From: Peromyscus leucopus
Lineage: Eukaryota; Chordata; Mammalia; Rodentia; Cricetidae
Assembly (NCBI RefSeq): GCF_004664715.2
Contig: NC_051065.1
Coordinates: 150,804,826-150,868,825, forward strand
Direction: 5' to 3'
Length of the DNA: 64,000 bases
How positions within the stretch are numbered: the stretch's first letter is position 1; each line of letters begins with the position of its first letter. The position numbers and the translations under genes were made by a program. A model generated the notes under the pieces. That model made no database searches, was not told the origin of the DNA, and saw only the letters and a program-made list of their open reading frames with translations. This document shows, piece after piece, positions 35,290-44,888 of the stretch.

Positions 35290-35620
35290 TTATTTTTTTT
35301 TCCAGTCTTCCCACCCTATTCTTCCCTCCCCTCCCCTCCCTTTCCTTTTTTCCTTTTCCTATTCCTTTCCTTTCTCCCCTGGTCCTCTTTTCCTTTCCCC
35401 TGGCCCTTTCCTTCCTCTTTGCCCATTCCCCTCCCCTCCCCTTTGTGTTCTCCCCCCACCCTGATTTCTTTTTTCCTTTTCCTTTCCCCTTCCATTCCTT
35501 TCCCTCCCCTCTTTCCCCTGCCCCTCTTCCTCCCATCTTTCTCCCCCTTTCCTCTTTCCCCTGTTCCTCCTCCTTTCCCTGTCTTTCCCTTTCCTTTCCT
35601 GCCCTGACTCCTTTTTTTTT
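35290..35620 (+). repeat. 330-bp polypyrimidine tract
   Basis: C/T-rich on the plus strand with only scattered purines ('cccctcccctcccttttcct'-type blocks). The opposite strand is GA-rich, and the frames across it give Pro/Phe/Ser or Gly/Lys/Glu runs of no coding value. Mirror-like blocks could form triplex DNA. It merges at about 35625 into a reverse B1 fragment ending near 35694. Confidence 0.9.
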
Positions 35621-35799
35621 GTCGTGTCCTGTCCTGTTACTCTTGTCTCAGCTTCCTGACTGCTGGAATTACAGGTGTATACCACCGTGCCCAAGTTCAG
35701 GGTGTGTGTGAGTGTGTGAGTGTGTCTTGGTGTGTTTGTGTATGCCCAAAGGTCAGCCTCAGGTGTTGTTCCTCAGAAGCTGTGACCTTTTTTTTTCTT

Positions 35800-35954
35800 C
35801 TTCTTTTTAAAATTTTCGAAGACAGGGTTTCTCTGTGTAGTCCTGGCTGTCCTAGAACTCTCTCTGTAGACCAGGCTGTCCTCGAACTCACAGAGATCCA
35901 CCTGCCTCTGCCTCCCAATTGCTGAGATTAAAGGCGTGCGCCACCATGCCCAGC
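35800..35954 (-). repeat. B1 SINE
   Basis: 'tcgaagacagggtttctctg', 'gtcctggctgtcctagaact', 'ctcgaactcacagagatcca' and 'attaaaggcgtgcgccacca'; near full length. Confidence 0.92.
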
Positions 35955-36967
35955 GTCTATGTCTTTTGAGACAGCCTCTTAGTGACCTGACTTACTGAGC
36001 TGGCTAGAATCACATGAATTTGAGGATTCCACTTGGATCCTTATGCTCTCATGGAAAGCACTGTACTAACCGAGCTGTCTCCCTAGTGCCCAAGTTGTAT
36101 TTGTTTTTAAATGAAAAATTTCAGCCAATAGGGATGAAATGAAGTGAGCAAATAGTGCATTCTTCTTATACCTACTTGAATAGTAGTTTACTTCTATGTT
36201 CAGAGTTTCTTCCATTATTTACAGGGCGTGAGCCAGAGTCTTGATATGCTCAGTACGAAAGGGGAGTTTGTCAACCCACTGAATGCAACATGTGTTCACA
36301 ATGAGCTTTAATGCGAAGGCCCATGGTTAGAAATTGACTGATAGCTTTCAGATAGCTCAGTGGGAAAGCTTTATGCTTGAGAGTGAGCTAGAGTACATTC
36401 TAGCCATCTCTTATTATATATGTAGAAGGATCTTTAAAATTCAAATAGTTTTGTTTTTCTTTACCTTTTCTTTGCCTATGTGCTAAGGTTTAAAAATAAA
36501 ATTATAATAGTTTACCACAAAATGAAGCATTTTGAAATTAGGTAATGGGGAAGAGATTTCATAAAATTAGTTGAACATCTAAATTGTGAAGCATTTCAAA
36601 GAAATTCAACTTCAATACTTTCAAGGATAGAAGCACTAAATAACAAATATAAGTATAGAGTTATGCCCTTTGTTACTATGTGAAAATTCTTTATAGTTAG
36701 TGTAGTTCATTTTATTTTTGTTTATATAATCAAAACATATTACACTCTTGTTGAGCAAACATTAGAAGTCTCAACTGTGCACTCAACGAGTAACTTGTGT
36801 ACAGTGTGGGGAATAGATTCATTGTGAACAAGCTATTGGTAGTGTGTTTTAATGCAGGTGGGAGATTAATCTGGACTGAACAATGTATTTAAGTGCTGGG
36901 ATGGAATAAAGAAAACATGAATTCAATAGATTATAAAAGTTGAAGACATAATATGAAAGTGCTGTGA

Positions 36968-37060
36968 ATCAGGGCTGGGGATGTAGCTTGGTGGAAGAGT
37001 CATTGCTTACCGTAATATACAAGTCCCTGAGGCTGATCCTAGCACCTCAAAATAATAGTA
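36968..37060 (+). repeat. ID-like SINE
   Basis: 'cagggctggggatgtagctt', 'tggtggaagagtcattgctt' and 'gctgatcctagcacctcaaa'. Confidence 0.6.
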
Positions 37061-37445
37061 TCAACAGCTTAATACAATTCTGTAGCTTAAAGAATTATGA
37101 AGTATACTCCCTTCTCACCACCACCCGGGTACAGACAGGAACTTTAAAAGTCATCCAGAGCTCCCATGTAGCATCACCATCAGAGCCCCTTTTCCCTCTA
37201 AGAACAACCCTGATCTGGGCTTTTATGATCTCTCATTTGCTTTTTACTAAATTTTACCACATCTCTATTCCTAATATTATAACATTATTACACTTATATA
37301 TTTTAGATTAATATCTTTAATGCCAATAGATATCATAGCTTTGTTTCATCCTTTTTTAAAAAATGTTAATTAATTTTTTGGAGATGGTTTTCTATAGTCC
37401 ATTTTGTATTGAATTCATTATATATTAGAGACTGGACTTGAACTT

Positions 37446-37579
37446 TTTTTGTTTGTTTGTTTGTTTTCGAGACAGGGTTTCTCTGTGTAGCTTTTCGCCT
37501 TTCCTGGATCTCGCGCTGTAGACCAGGCTGGCCTCGAACTCACAGAGATCCACCTGCCTCTGCCTCCCGTATGCTGGGG
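37446..37579 (-). repeat. 5'-truncated B1 SINE with target duplication
   Basis: Reverse B1 with '(TTTG)n', 'gtttctctgtgtagcttttc' and 'ggcctcgaactcacagagat', stopping before the 7SL head. Direct repeats 'ggacttgaactt' at 37434-37445 and 37580-37591 show that the truncation happened at insertion. Confidence 0.88.
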
Positions 37580-38355
37580 GGACTTGAACTTCTAACCTCC
37601 CCACCTCCTCTATTTTATGCAATTCTAGGAATCCAGCATCACCTGAGGACTATTCATGGCTTTGTGCATACTAGTCAAGCACTCTACCAGCTGAGCTGTA
37701 TCTCCAACTCTTGTTTTTTCAAGACACTTTAAAAATTTTAATTATAGATTTAATCTTCCATGTGTAATTCAGCTACTTCTTAGCTTATTGGCTAGAATAG
37801 TAATTCCATTCTGTTTGTAATTTCTGTATATGTGTGATGGAATGCACACACACGCACAAAATAATTAAATATTTTTTAAAAAGGTGATGACAATCAAGAG
37901 AGTGTTTCATTAGGGAAGACACCAGACATGGATACTCCATAATGACGTACCCATTATGCTCACCCCATAATAAATTACTAGACACACAAAGCAGGAAAAT
38001 AAGCCTATTTCAGGAGACAGGCATTCATTTATTCTTTTCTTCACCGGAGAATTTAAAACAATATCCTGGCATGATAATTTTACCTCTATTGTCTTTAGTG
38101 TGTATCTGTAAATCACTTGGACATTTTCTTGTTTAAACATAATGATATCACAGCTAATACACCTAGAATATTTAAGAGACATTTGAGCTATGAACAGATG
38201 GAGGTAAAGTGTTCATCTGGCATGGGAGATGGGAGAGAGTTCAACAGCTCAGCATATTTGGGGAACAACTAGGTGTCCAGTATGACGGAAGTATAGTGAT
38301 GGCATGAGGTTTTATAGTCTCTCAAGAAAACGTCATATGGGGAGCCTTGACAGCT

Positions 38356-38715
38356 GTGGTAGTTTGAATGTAATTGGCTCCCATAATCTCATAGGGCATG
38401 ACGCTATTAGGAAATGTGGCTTTTTTGGAGTGGGCATGGCCTTGTTAGAGGAAGTATGTCACTGTGGGGGTGAGTATTGAGGTTTCCTGTGCTCAGGATA
38501 CTGCCTAGTCAACTTCTTGTTGCTTACAAGATGTAGGACTGTCAGCTATTCCTTCAGTGCTACATCTGCCTGAATGCCTCCATGCCCCCCACCATGATGA
38601 TAATGGATTGAACCTCTGAAACTGTAAGGGAGCCCTCTCAATTAAATGTGTTCCTTATGAGAGTTGCCATGGTCATGATATCTTTTCACAGCAATAGAAA
38701 ACTAACTAAGACAAC
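38356..38715 (+). repeat. rodent repeat family A copy
   Basis: 'tgtggtagtttgaatgtaat', 'ggccttgttagaggaagtat', 'aacctctgaaactgtaaggg' and 'aactaactaagacaaca'. Collinear with 31495-31826 and longer in the middle. Confidence 0.7.
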
Positions 38716-38741
38716 ATGGTTTTGAGTGCTCAACTTGGCTT

Positions 38742-38898
38742 TTGTTTGTTTGTTTTTTGAGACAGGGTCTTTTGTGTAGCTCTGCCATCCTGCAACTCAC
38801 TCTGTAGACCAGGCTGGCTGGCCTGAAACTCAGAGATCTACCTGCGTCTGCCGCCTGAGTACTGGGATTAAAGGCCTGTGTCACTACTGCTCCTCTGA
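38742..38898 (-). repeat. B1 SINE
   Basis: 'gagacagggtcttttgtgta', 'tctgtagaccaggctggctg' and 'tactgggattaaaggcctgt'. Imperfect repeats 'caacttggctttt' and 'caacttggttttt' flank it. Confidence 0.85.
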
Positions 38899-39042
38899 TC
38901 AACTTGGTTTTTAGAGGATCTTTGTTGAGTAAGGGAGGCAAAATGTAGGAAGTTGTTAATGAAAGGTGTGGTTTTTTGCATGGCTCATATTAGGTGGTAG
39001 TATTTAAAATGCAGGAAAGTGTTTGGATTTTCGAATGTCTTT

Positions 39043-39163
39043 TTGTTTTTTCGAGACAGGGTTTCTCTGTACAGTCCTGGCTGTCCTGGAGCTAGCTCTG
39101 TAGACCCGCTGGCCTCTGCCTCCAGAGTGCTGGGACTAAAGGCCTGCGCCACCTCTTTCTGGC
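39043..39163 (-). repeat. B1 SINE with internal deletion
   Basis: 'tcgagacagggtttctctgt', 'gtagacccgctggcctctgc' and 'gggactaaaggcctgcgcca'. The usual 'cctcgaactcacagagatcc' segment is missing. Confidence 0.85.
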
Positions 39164-39299
39164 TGGATTGTGGAATGTTTTGAAGGTACATCTAAGTAGG
39201 TTTCCTGTCTTTGGCTTATGGGAGACTAGAAGGTATGAGTGGCTACATGTGTGGTGCAGGTTAGGCTGTTGGAACCTAGTTTTAGGAAAATAGCTTTTG

Positions 39300-39636
39300 G
39301 TCTTAGTTATGGTTTCTATTGTTGTGAAGAGACACCATGACCATGGTAAGTCTTATAAAGAGAAATATTTAATTGGGCCTGGCTTACAGTTCAGAGGTGC
39401 AGTCCACTGTCAACATGGTGGTGTGCAGACAGACATGGTGCTGGAAAGATAACCGAGAGTTTAGCATCTGAATCTGAAGGCAGCAGGAAGAGAGAGTAAA
39501 CCACTGGGCCTGGCTTGAGCATCTGAAATCTCAAAGCCCACCCTCCAGTGACATTCTTCCTCCAACAAGGCCACACCTCCTAACAGTGCCACTCCCTATG
39601 AGCCTTGGGGGCCATTTTCATTCAAATCAGCACACT
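39300..39636 (-). repeat. rodent repeat family A copy
   Basis: Reverse orientation: 'gtgaagagacaccatgacca', 'gcccaccctccagtgacatt', 'caacaaggccacacctccta' and 'gggggccattttcattcaaa'. It contrasts with the two forward copies nearby. Confidence 0.7.
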
Positions 39637-40188
39637 TTTGAAATGTTTGTTACCTATGTAAGTGTGACTATCTCCTTGGATACTTAAAGCTACAGTTAGT
39701 AAGAATTATAGCAGAAAGAGTATTGTATATTAATAAAGATTGAATCTGCCTTCCCTTAAATGCTTTGAGCCAGAGTTTTTTCAGGTTGTGGGTTTTTTTG
39801 GAGTTTAGAATATTTTCATAGACTTCAGCAGTTGAGCATTTCTAATCTAAAACTGAAATCAGAAATGCTCTAAAAATTTGAATGTAGTATGAAAAAACAT
39901 TTTGAAAGGGCTTTTGTTCTGTAAGCATCTTAAGAAAAGTTAATCAGTGAGTTTCTGGGTCAGACAACAGTGAGTAAGTTAGGTGAAAGATACAATCAAA
40001 ATACTAAATCATAGTCATTTTCAGTATTCTTAACCATTTTCATATGGAGTATTGCACTCTGTTCTCTTAGCTAGCGGTGTCCCAGGTTTCAGTATTAGGG
40101 AGTAATTCAGAGATAGACACAGATCTGACAAGAGAATTGTCTGTAACTTCCAAGTGATCTTCCAAGTGATCCTCAAAGACTATTAACA

Positions 40189-40278
40189 GGGTTGGGGATT
40201 TAGCTCAGTGGTAGAGCACTTGTCTAGCAAGCATAAGGCCCTGGGTTCGATCCTCAGCTTAAAAAAAAAAAGCATGTA
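40189..40278 (+). repeat. ID element (BC1-type), near consensus
   Basis: 'gggttggggatttagctcag', 'tggtagagcacttgtctagc' and 'ggttcgatcctcagctt', then a run of A. A-box and B-box-like promoter sequences are intact, so it could be Pol III competent. Flanked by 'tcaaagactattaaca' (40173-40188) and 'tcaaagtctattaaca' (40279-40294). Confidence 0.92.
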
Positions 40279-40373
40279 TCAAAGTCTATTAACATCCTTC
40301 CTATCTATCAATTTATTTATTTATTTAAAACTAGGCTGGTGTCAAACTCATAGAGATCTGCCTGCTCTGTTTC

Positions 40374-40800
40374 CCTTCATGGCTTGTTCAGTTTGCTTTC
40401 TAATAGGCCCAGGACTAGGAGCTGAGGGTGGCCCCATCTATCACTTAAGAAAATGCCCTATATTAGTGGTTCTCAACATGTGGATCCCAACCCCTTTTCG
40501 GAGGTTTATGATCCTTTCACAGGGGTCACGTATCCGATATCCTGCATATCAGATATTTAAATGGTAGCAAAAGTACAGTTATGAAGTAGTAACAAAATAA
40601 TTTTTTGGCTCGGGGTCACCACAATATTTGGGATTGTATTAAAGGGTCATGGCATTAGGAAGGTTGAGAACCACTGCCCTCCAGGCTTCCCTACAGCCTG
40701 ATCTAATGGAGTTGTTTTCTCAATTGAGGCTTTTTTCTTTCCATTGACCCTAGCTTATGTCAAGTAGGCATAAAATTAGCCAGTATAACTGACCCCTTCT
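40374..40800 (-). repeat. rodent repeat family B fragment split by a hAT-like element
   Basis: 'cttaagaaaatgccctatat' on the left and 'aattgaggcttttttctttc' and 'ggcataaaattagccagtat' on the right are adjacent parts of family B, as in 29770-29900. The DNA between them is the element at 40464-40676. Confidence 0.6.
40464..40676. mobile_element. Nonautonomous hAT-type DNA transposon (URR1-like)
   Basis: Terminal inverted repeats 'tagtggttctcaac' and, at the right, 'gttgagaaccactg'. The 213-bp body has no reading frame. Flanking 8-bp sites 'ccctatat' and 'ccctccag' are diverged copies of one sequence, and the host repeat is continuous without it. The 'CAGTGGTTCTCAA' terminus and 8-bp duplication are typical of the hAT-Charlie group; URR1 is the rodent family I think it is. 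Confidence 0.7.
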
Positions 40801-41293
40801 CAGCTTGACATACAAATATACATATCACTGTTAAGTCACAACCTTTCATTTCTTGTTCATCCCAAGATCACACATTAATAAACATATCACAATATAAAAC
40901 ATTAAACTTAAAAGATTCCACATCCTTAAGAATTCAAATACATTAAAAGTTCAATCTTTTTTATAGTATCTAGTCTCTTTTAAAAAGAATGCTGGAACCA
41001 AAGGCATGTGCCACCATGGCTGACCTTCTCCTTTCCTGTCTTAGACTCATTAAACTTTGGTTTAAAAAAGAAAGCCATTTTAAGACATTTTCTGATTTTG
41101 AACTCCTTGGAAACTTATCCAACGGACTACTTCTTCCTTCCCAGAGTCCCACTGGAGGTGTTCATCATAGGTCATTAGGCACTTGGTACTCTGGAGGTGG
41201 GTGCTGCATCTAACAGAGATAACTTTGTAACTCTGTGCATTGCAGGCTGGTTGTGATAGCCTTTGTTTCTGCCTTTTAAAAAGGGATCTTTTC

Positions 41294-41453
41294 AGCCGGG
41301 CAGTGGTGGCTCATGCCTTTAATCCTAGCACTTGGGAGGCAGAGGCAGGCGGATCTCTGTGAGTTTGAGGCCAGCCTGGGATACAGAGTGAGTTCCAGGA
41401 CAGCCAGAGCTACACAGAAAAACCCTGTCTCAAGAAACCAAATAAACAAAAAA
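41294..41453 (+). repeat. B1 SINE
   Basis: 'agccgggcagtggtggctca', 'gaggccagcctgggatacag' and 'gacagccagagctacacaga', with an A-rich tail. Confidence 0.93.
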
Positions 41454-41751
41454 GGTGGGAGTTGTGTTTTCTGGTTCTCCTTTTTAGATCATTTGCAGTT
41501 TTAATTTCATGTCTTATTGATATGTCAATCTAGTGATGTGTGGCAGTTTCTACTGCTTTAATTGGTATTACTCTGACTAATTAAATAACTAGCTGTTTAG
41601 AATCAAGGGTCCTCTCTGGTGTATGTTGAATTTAGTCAGAATGCAGTCTGGATTCCCCGATCCACAGGTAAGAATCTGTGACAAAGGGTCCACTTACCAC
41701 AAAGGTTGGCCTAGTTATTTTAACATCTCCCACTTCAAAAAGCATGAGAAT

Positions 41752-41876
41752 AGCTAGGTGTGGTGGCACATGCCTTTAATGGGAGGCAGAGGCAGAGGAT
41801 CTGGTGGATCACTGAGTTCAAGGCCAGCTAGGTATACACAGTGAGCCTCAGGCCAGCCAGAGCCACAAAGTTAGAC
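41752..41876 (+). repeat. B1 SINE close to an Erc1 acceptor
   Basis: 'tagctaggtgtggtggcaca', 'aggccagctaggtatacaca' and 'ggccagccagagccacaaag', with a deletion near the left part. It ends 56 bp before the exon at 41933, leaving just enough room for a branch point and pyrimidine tract. Confidence 0.8.
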
Positions 41877-41932
41877 CAAACAATGCATGAGCATAGGAAG
41901 ACAGCTACTGACTCTCTTCTGCTTCTGTTTAG

Positions 41933-42007
41933 GAGATGCATCGGAGATTTGAGAATGCCCCTGATTCTGCCAAAACAAAAGCCTTGCAAACCGTCATTGA
42001 GATGAAG
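41933..42007 (+). CDS. Erc1: Erc1 internal exon 2 of 5 in window (25 codons)
   Basis: Encodes EMHRRFENAPDSAK...VIEMK, which continues the coiled coil directly after exon 1 (LRE|EMHRR). The acceptor 'cttctgcttctgtttag' is strong and ends at 41932; the donor is AAG|gtaagt at 42008. It is 75 bp, phase 0/0, so skipping would remove 25 residues without a frameshift. The Asn-Ala-Pro-Asp stretch is a local break in the heptads. Identical to recalled ERC1 across its length. Confidence 0.95.
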
Positions 42008-42413
42008 GTAAGTGAGAATCTCATGAAGAACCTTGAGTCACCTTTCCCTCTTAAATGGTTAGACCCCTTCCTGCATGTGTAGAGAGTTAGGGTAACAATA
42101 GTACTTTGTAAGACTTCAGGAGCTCCTTTACAGGATTTTCAGTTTCCTTTCAGTTGTTGGACATAATTCAAATGAGACCAAAAGGAGTTGTCTAGTATTT
42201 TTTTAAATCAAATGTCAAACTTCTTAAAGCAGAGAGGGGATTATTAGAAGAAGGAAAACTAGTCAGGAGAGAGGGTGAGAAGAGAAGTAATGAGGTAAAC
42301 ATGATCAAATTATGTTCATACTTGTACAAAATGGCACAATAAAACTGGTTATTTTATGTAATTAACATATGCCAATGAAAAGAGGAATTATGGAAAATAA
42401 AACTTCTTGGCCT

Positions 42414-42712
42414 CCAGAGATAGCTATCAGTAAAAGGTTTACTGGGTACCTGAGCTGGATCCCTAGAACTTATGTAGAAAAGTTGAGCTTGTTGCTGGTA
42501 ACTTCAGCACTGGGGAGTTAGGAGCTTCAGGAAGCTCCCTGAGGCTTGCCAGCTGGCTAGCCTCTCCTACTTGGTGAGCTCTAGGCCAGTGAGACACTTT
42601 GTTTGTCCTATAAAACAGGGTGGAGTTTACTTTTTGGTCTATACATGCATACACATGTATGTTACCCACATGAATATGCTTACCCACGTGCACATGCACG
42701 CGCGCGCATGCA
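42414..42712 (+). repeat. B4 SINE, diverged
   Basis: 'ctccagagatagctatcagt', 'gctggatccctagaacttat', 'gctctaggccagtgagacac' and a CA-rich end. This is the ID-like head plus B1-like body expected of B4. Confidence 0.55.
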
Positions 42713-42730
42713 TACACACACACACACACA

Positions 42731-42786
<56 letters not shown>
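42690..42786 (+). repeat. alternating CG/CA tract and (AC)n
   Basis: 'gtgcacatgcacgcgcgcgc' is followed by 'atgcat' and about 36 AC units with one TA interruption. Nearly perfect purine-pyrimidine alternation over 95 bp. Confidence 0.95.
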
Positions 42787-42789
<3 letters not shown>

Positions 42790-42835
42790 CTTCCTAATGT
42801 TAGGATTCCATAATTCTCTTAAAGTTGATAGGCCA

Positions 42836-42991
42836 ACTTTTGTTTTGTTTTGTTTTTTCGAGACAGTGTTTCTTTGTGTAGACCTGGTTGTCCTGGAACT
42901 TTTTGTAGACTGGGCTGGTCTTGAACTCAGAGAGATCCTCCTGCCTCTGCCTCCAAGTGCTGGGATTAAGGTGTGCTCCACCACTGCCTGG
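42836..42991 (-). repeat. B1 SINE
   Basis: 'ttttcgagacagtgtttctt', 'gactgggctggtcttgaact' and 'ctccaagtgctgggattaag'. Confidence 0.85.
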
Positions 42992-43811
42992 TGTACTTCC
43001 TACATTTTTAAGAACAAAATTTGCCAAAACCTAAGCCTTAGTAATCAGTTTGCCTGTCGTGTTTTCAGTAAGAGTTGTGCTGTAGGAAGGAAGTACCCAG
43101 CTCAGCTTGCACCTTAAAGCACCCTGCAAGTGCTGTTGCTAGGGACAACCATTGTTCTTCAGCATGCTGCATAAGTGCTCCATGCTTAATTCCGACTTTC
43201 TCATATATTTGATGGTTGAGGTATATTAAAAGTAGTGCATTTTAACTGCTTAATCAAGGGCATTCTTTTAAAATTTTAGTTATTTATCCTTTTCTTCATT
43301 GCCAGTTTATCTCCCTACAGAATGTCATGACTACTACTGTTATTTAGTGTCACTGTCCTGGACTTGTGTACCTTTGTCCATTGTTTCCTTTATCAGTGCA
43401 ACTGTCAACACATCGGAAAGATCCAGTGATAACTGTAAGATTACTTCGAAAATAGCTTTAGCCCTGAAGACTCTCTGTCTAGAGGACCCCGGAATTTGAA
43501 AGATAGTATTTTGAAAAACTGCTTTAAACTAGTCATTAGTTAGGAATCTCCAGGAGTCACAAGAGTTTGCTTTCTGAGATAAACCCTTTTGATTTAAAAA
43601 TCTAGCTACATTTTATCAGATATGTGACAAGATGCAAGTTCCTAACCTCTCTATGGCTCTCTCAGATTTAAAAAAAAAAATCTGTTAGTGGTAATAAGAA
43701 TCTCATTCAGTGGTTAATTTGAGGTTCAGTAGTTAAAACCTGTAAATGCTTTGGACATAGCTAAAAGGTGATGTTAGGTGGTGTTACTAATATTTTTATT
43801 AGACATATGGT

Positions 43812-44180
43812 CTGGTTTCCTTTGTTGTTGTGACAATTTATCTTACAGTTCCATGTTATAGCTTACCACTGCTGGGGAGTCAGAGGCAGGAACTTGAGAT
43901 AGCTGGTCACATTGTATCTCTAGCCAAGAGCAGAGAGAAACAAACGCCCTATTGCTGTCTGCTGGCTTGTTCTTATCTATCTTTCTTCTATCTTGTACAG
44001 TTCATGGTCAGTCCATGAATTGGTGCTATCCACATTAAGGGTGAGTCTCCCATCCCACCTCAATTAATGCAATCAAAGCAGTCCCTGTGTAGACAGTCTG
44101 ATCTAGATAATTCCTCATTGAGTTTCTCTCCAGGTGATTCTTGGTTGTAACCAGTTGATACTTAAAATTAATCATCACAC
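43812..44180 (-). repeat. rodent repeat family C copy
   Basis: 'gtttcctttgttgttgtgac', 'gagatagctggtcacattgt', 'cccacctcaattaatgcaat' and 'aattaatcatcacac'. It supplies the undisturbed order against which the minisatellite-bearing copy can be compared. An old reverse B1-like piece follows at 44205-44290. Confidence 0.55.
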
Positions 44181-44382
44181 ATGGTCCTCCTTTCCTCTCC
44201 TTGTGTCCCAGACTGGTTTTGAACTTGCCATCTTCCTGATTTAAGATAATCCTGAGTTGAGGATTATAGGCATGTGCTATCATACCTCTGCTTTATGTTC
44301 TTCCTTACAAAAGCCTATTTAGTTCTTTAACTTCTTCATACCCCACCAGAGGCTTGGTTTGTATTATCCCTCCAAATTTGAG

Positions 44383-44384
<2 letters not shown>

Positions 44385-44433
<49 letters not shown>
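44385..44433 (+). repeat. (GT)n microsatellite
   Basis: About 24 uninterrupted GT units. Confidence 0.98.
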
Positions 44434-44434
<1 letters not shown>

Positions 44435-44888
44435 TGTTCATGTGTTTTTGAGATAAGGTCTCACTCTAGCCTTGGCTGGCAACAATATGAATTGACTGGC
44501 AATGATAAAACTTTGCTTATGTTGTATTTATTTTCTTTTTCAGTGGGGGAGGGATTTATCAAACAATTTAAATGACTAGTTTTGGGGCTCTTTGTAGTTA
44601 TATAATAACAAGCTTGAATATAATCTTATAAGGGGCCTTTCAAATGGTTTAATTTTATGGCTTTCCCTCAGTAATACGACATAGGTTTATTTGTGCATGT
44701 TATTTCCTGATCCCTGTTGATGCCTAAGGATAAAACACATGTTCACACATGGTTTGGTGTTGTTTGTTTTAAACTCTCCTCACAGATCAGGGATGTGTAA
44801 TTTTGTTAATTGGCAGTGGATATATTTTAAGTTTTGCCAAGCTTGTATTGTGAAATGAGAGTCTATCAACAAGAAGGGTCAGGTGGAT

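Larger units (their letters stand above)
28827..41932 (+). other. Erc1: Erc1 intron between visible exons 1 and 2 (13.1 kb)
   Basis: Canonical gt...ag ends ('gtgagt' and 'cttctgtttag'). I see no further exon. Unrecognised AT-rich DNA fills about 29020-29480, 30310-31010, 31830-33210, 34160-34520, 35960-36960, 37740-38350 and 39640-40170. Confidence 0.85.

Noticed and set aside
35233..35711. Pro/Phe-rich and Gly/Lys-rich frames of 85-124 codons
   Set aside because: Products of the polypyrimidine tract; composition only.
39043..39163. Internal 25-bp deletion in B1 as a distinct SINE subfamily
   Set aside because: Only one copy here shows it, so a private deletion is simpler.
40189..40278. tRNA gene
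   Set aside because: The tRNA-like head belongs to an ID SINE with an A tail and target duplications; it does not fold as a full tRNA by eye.
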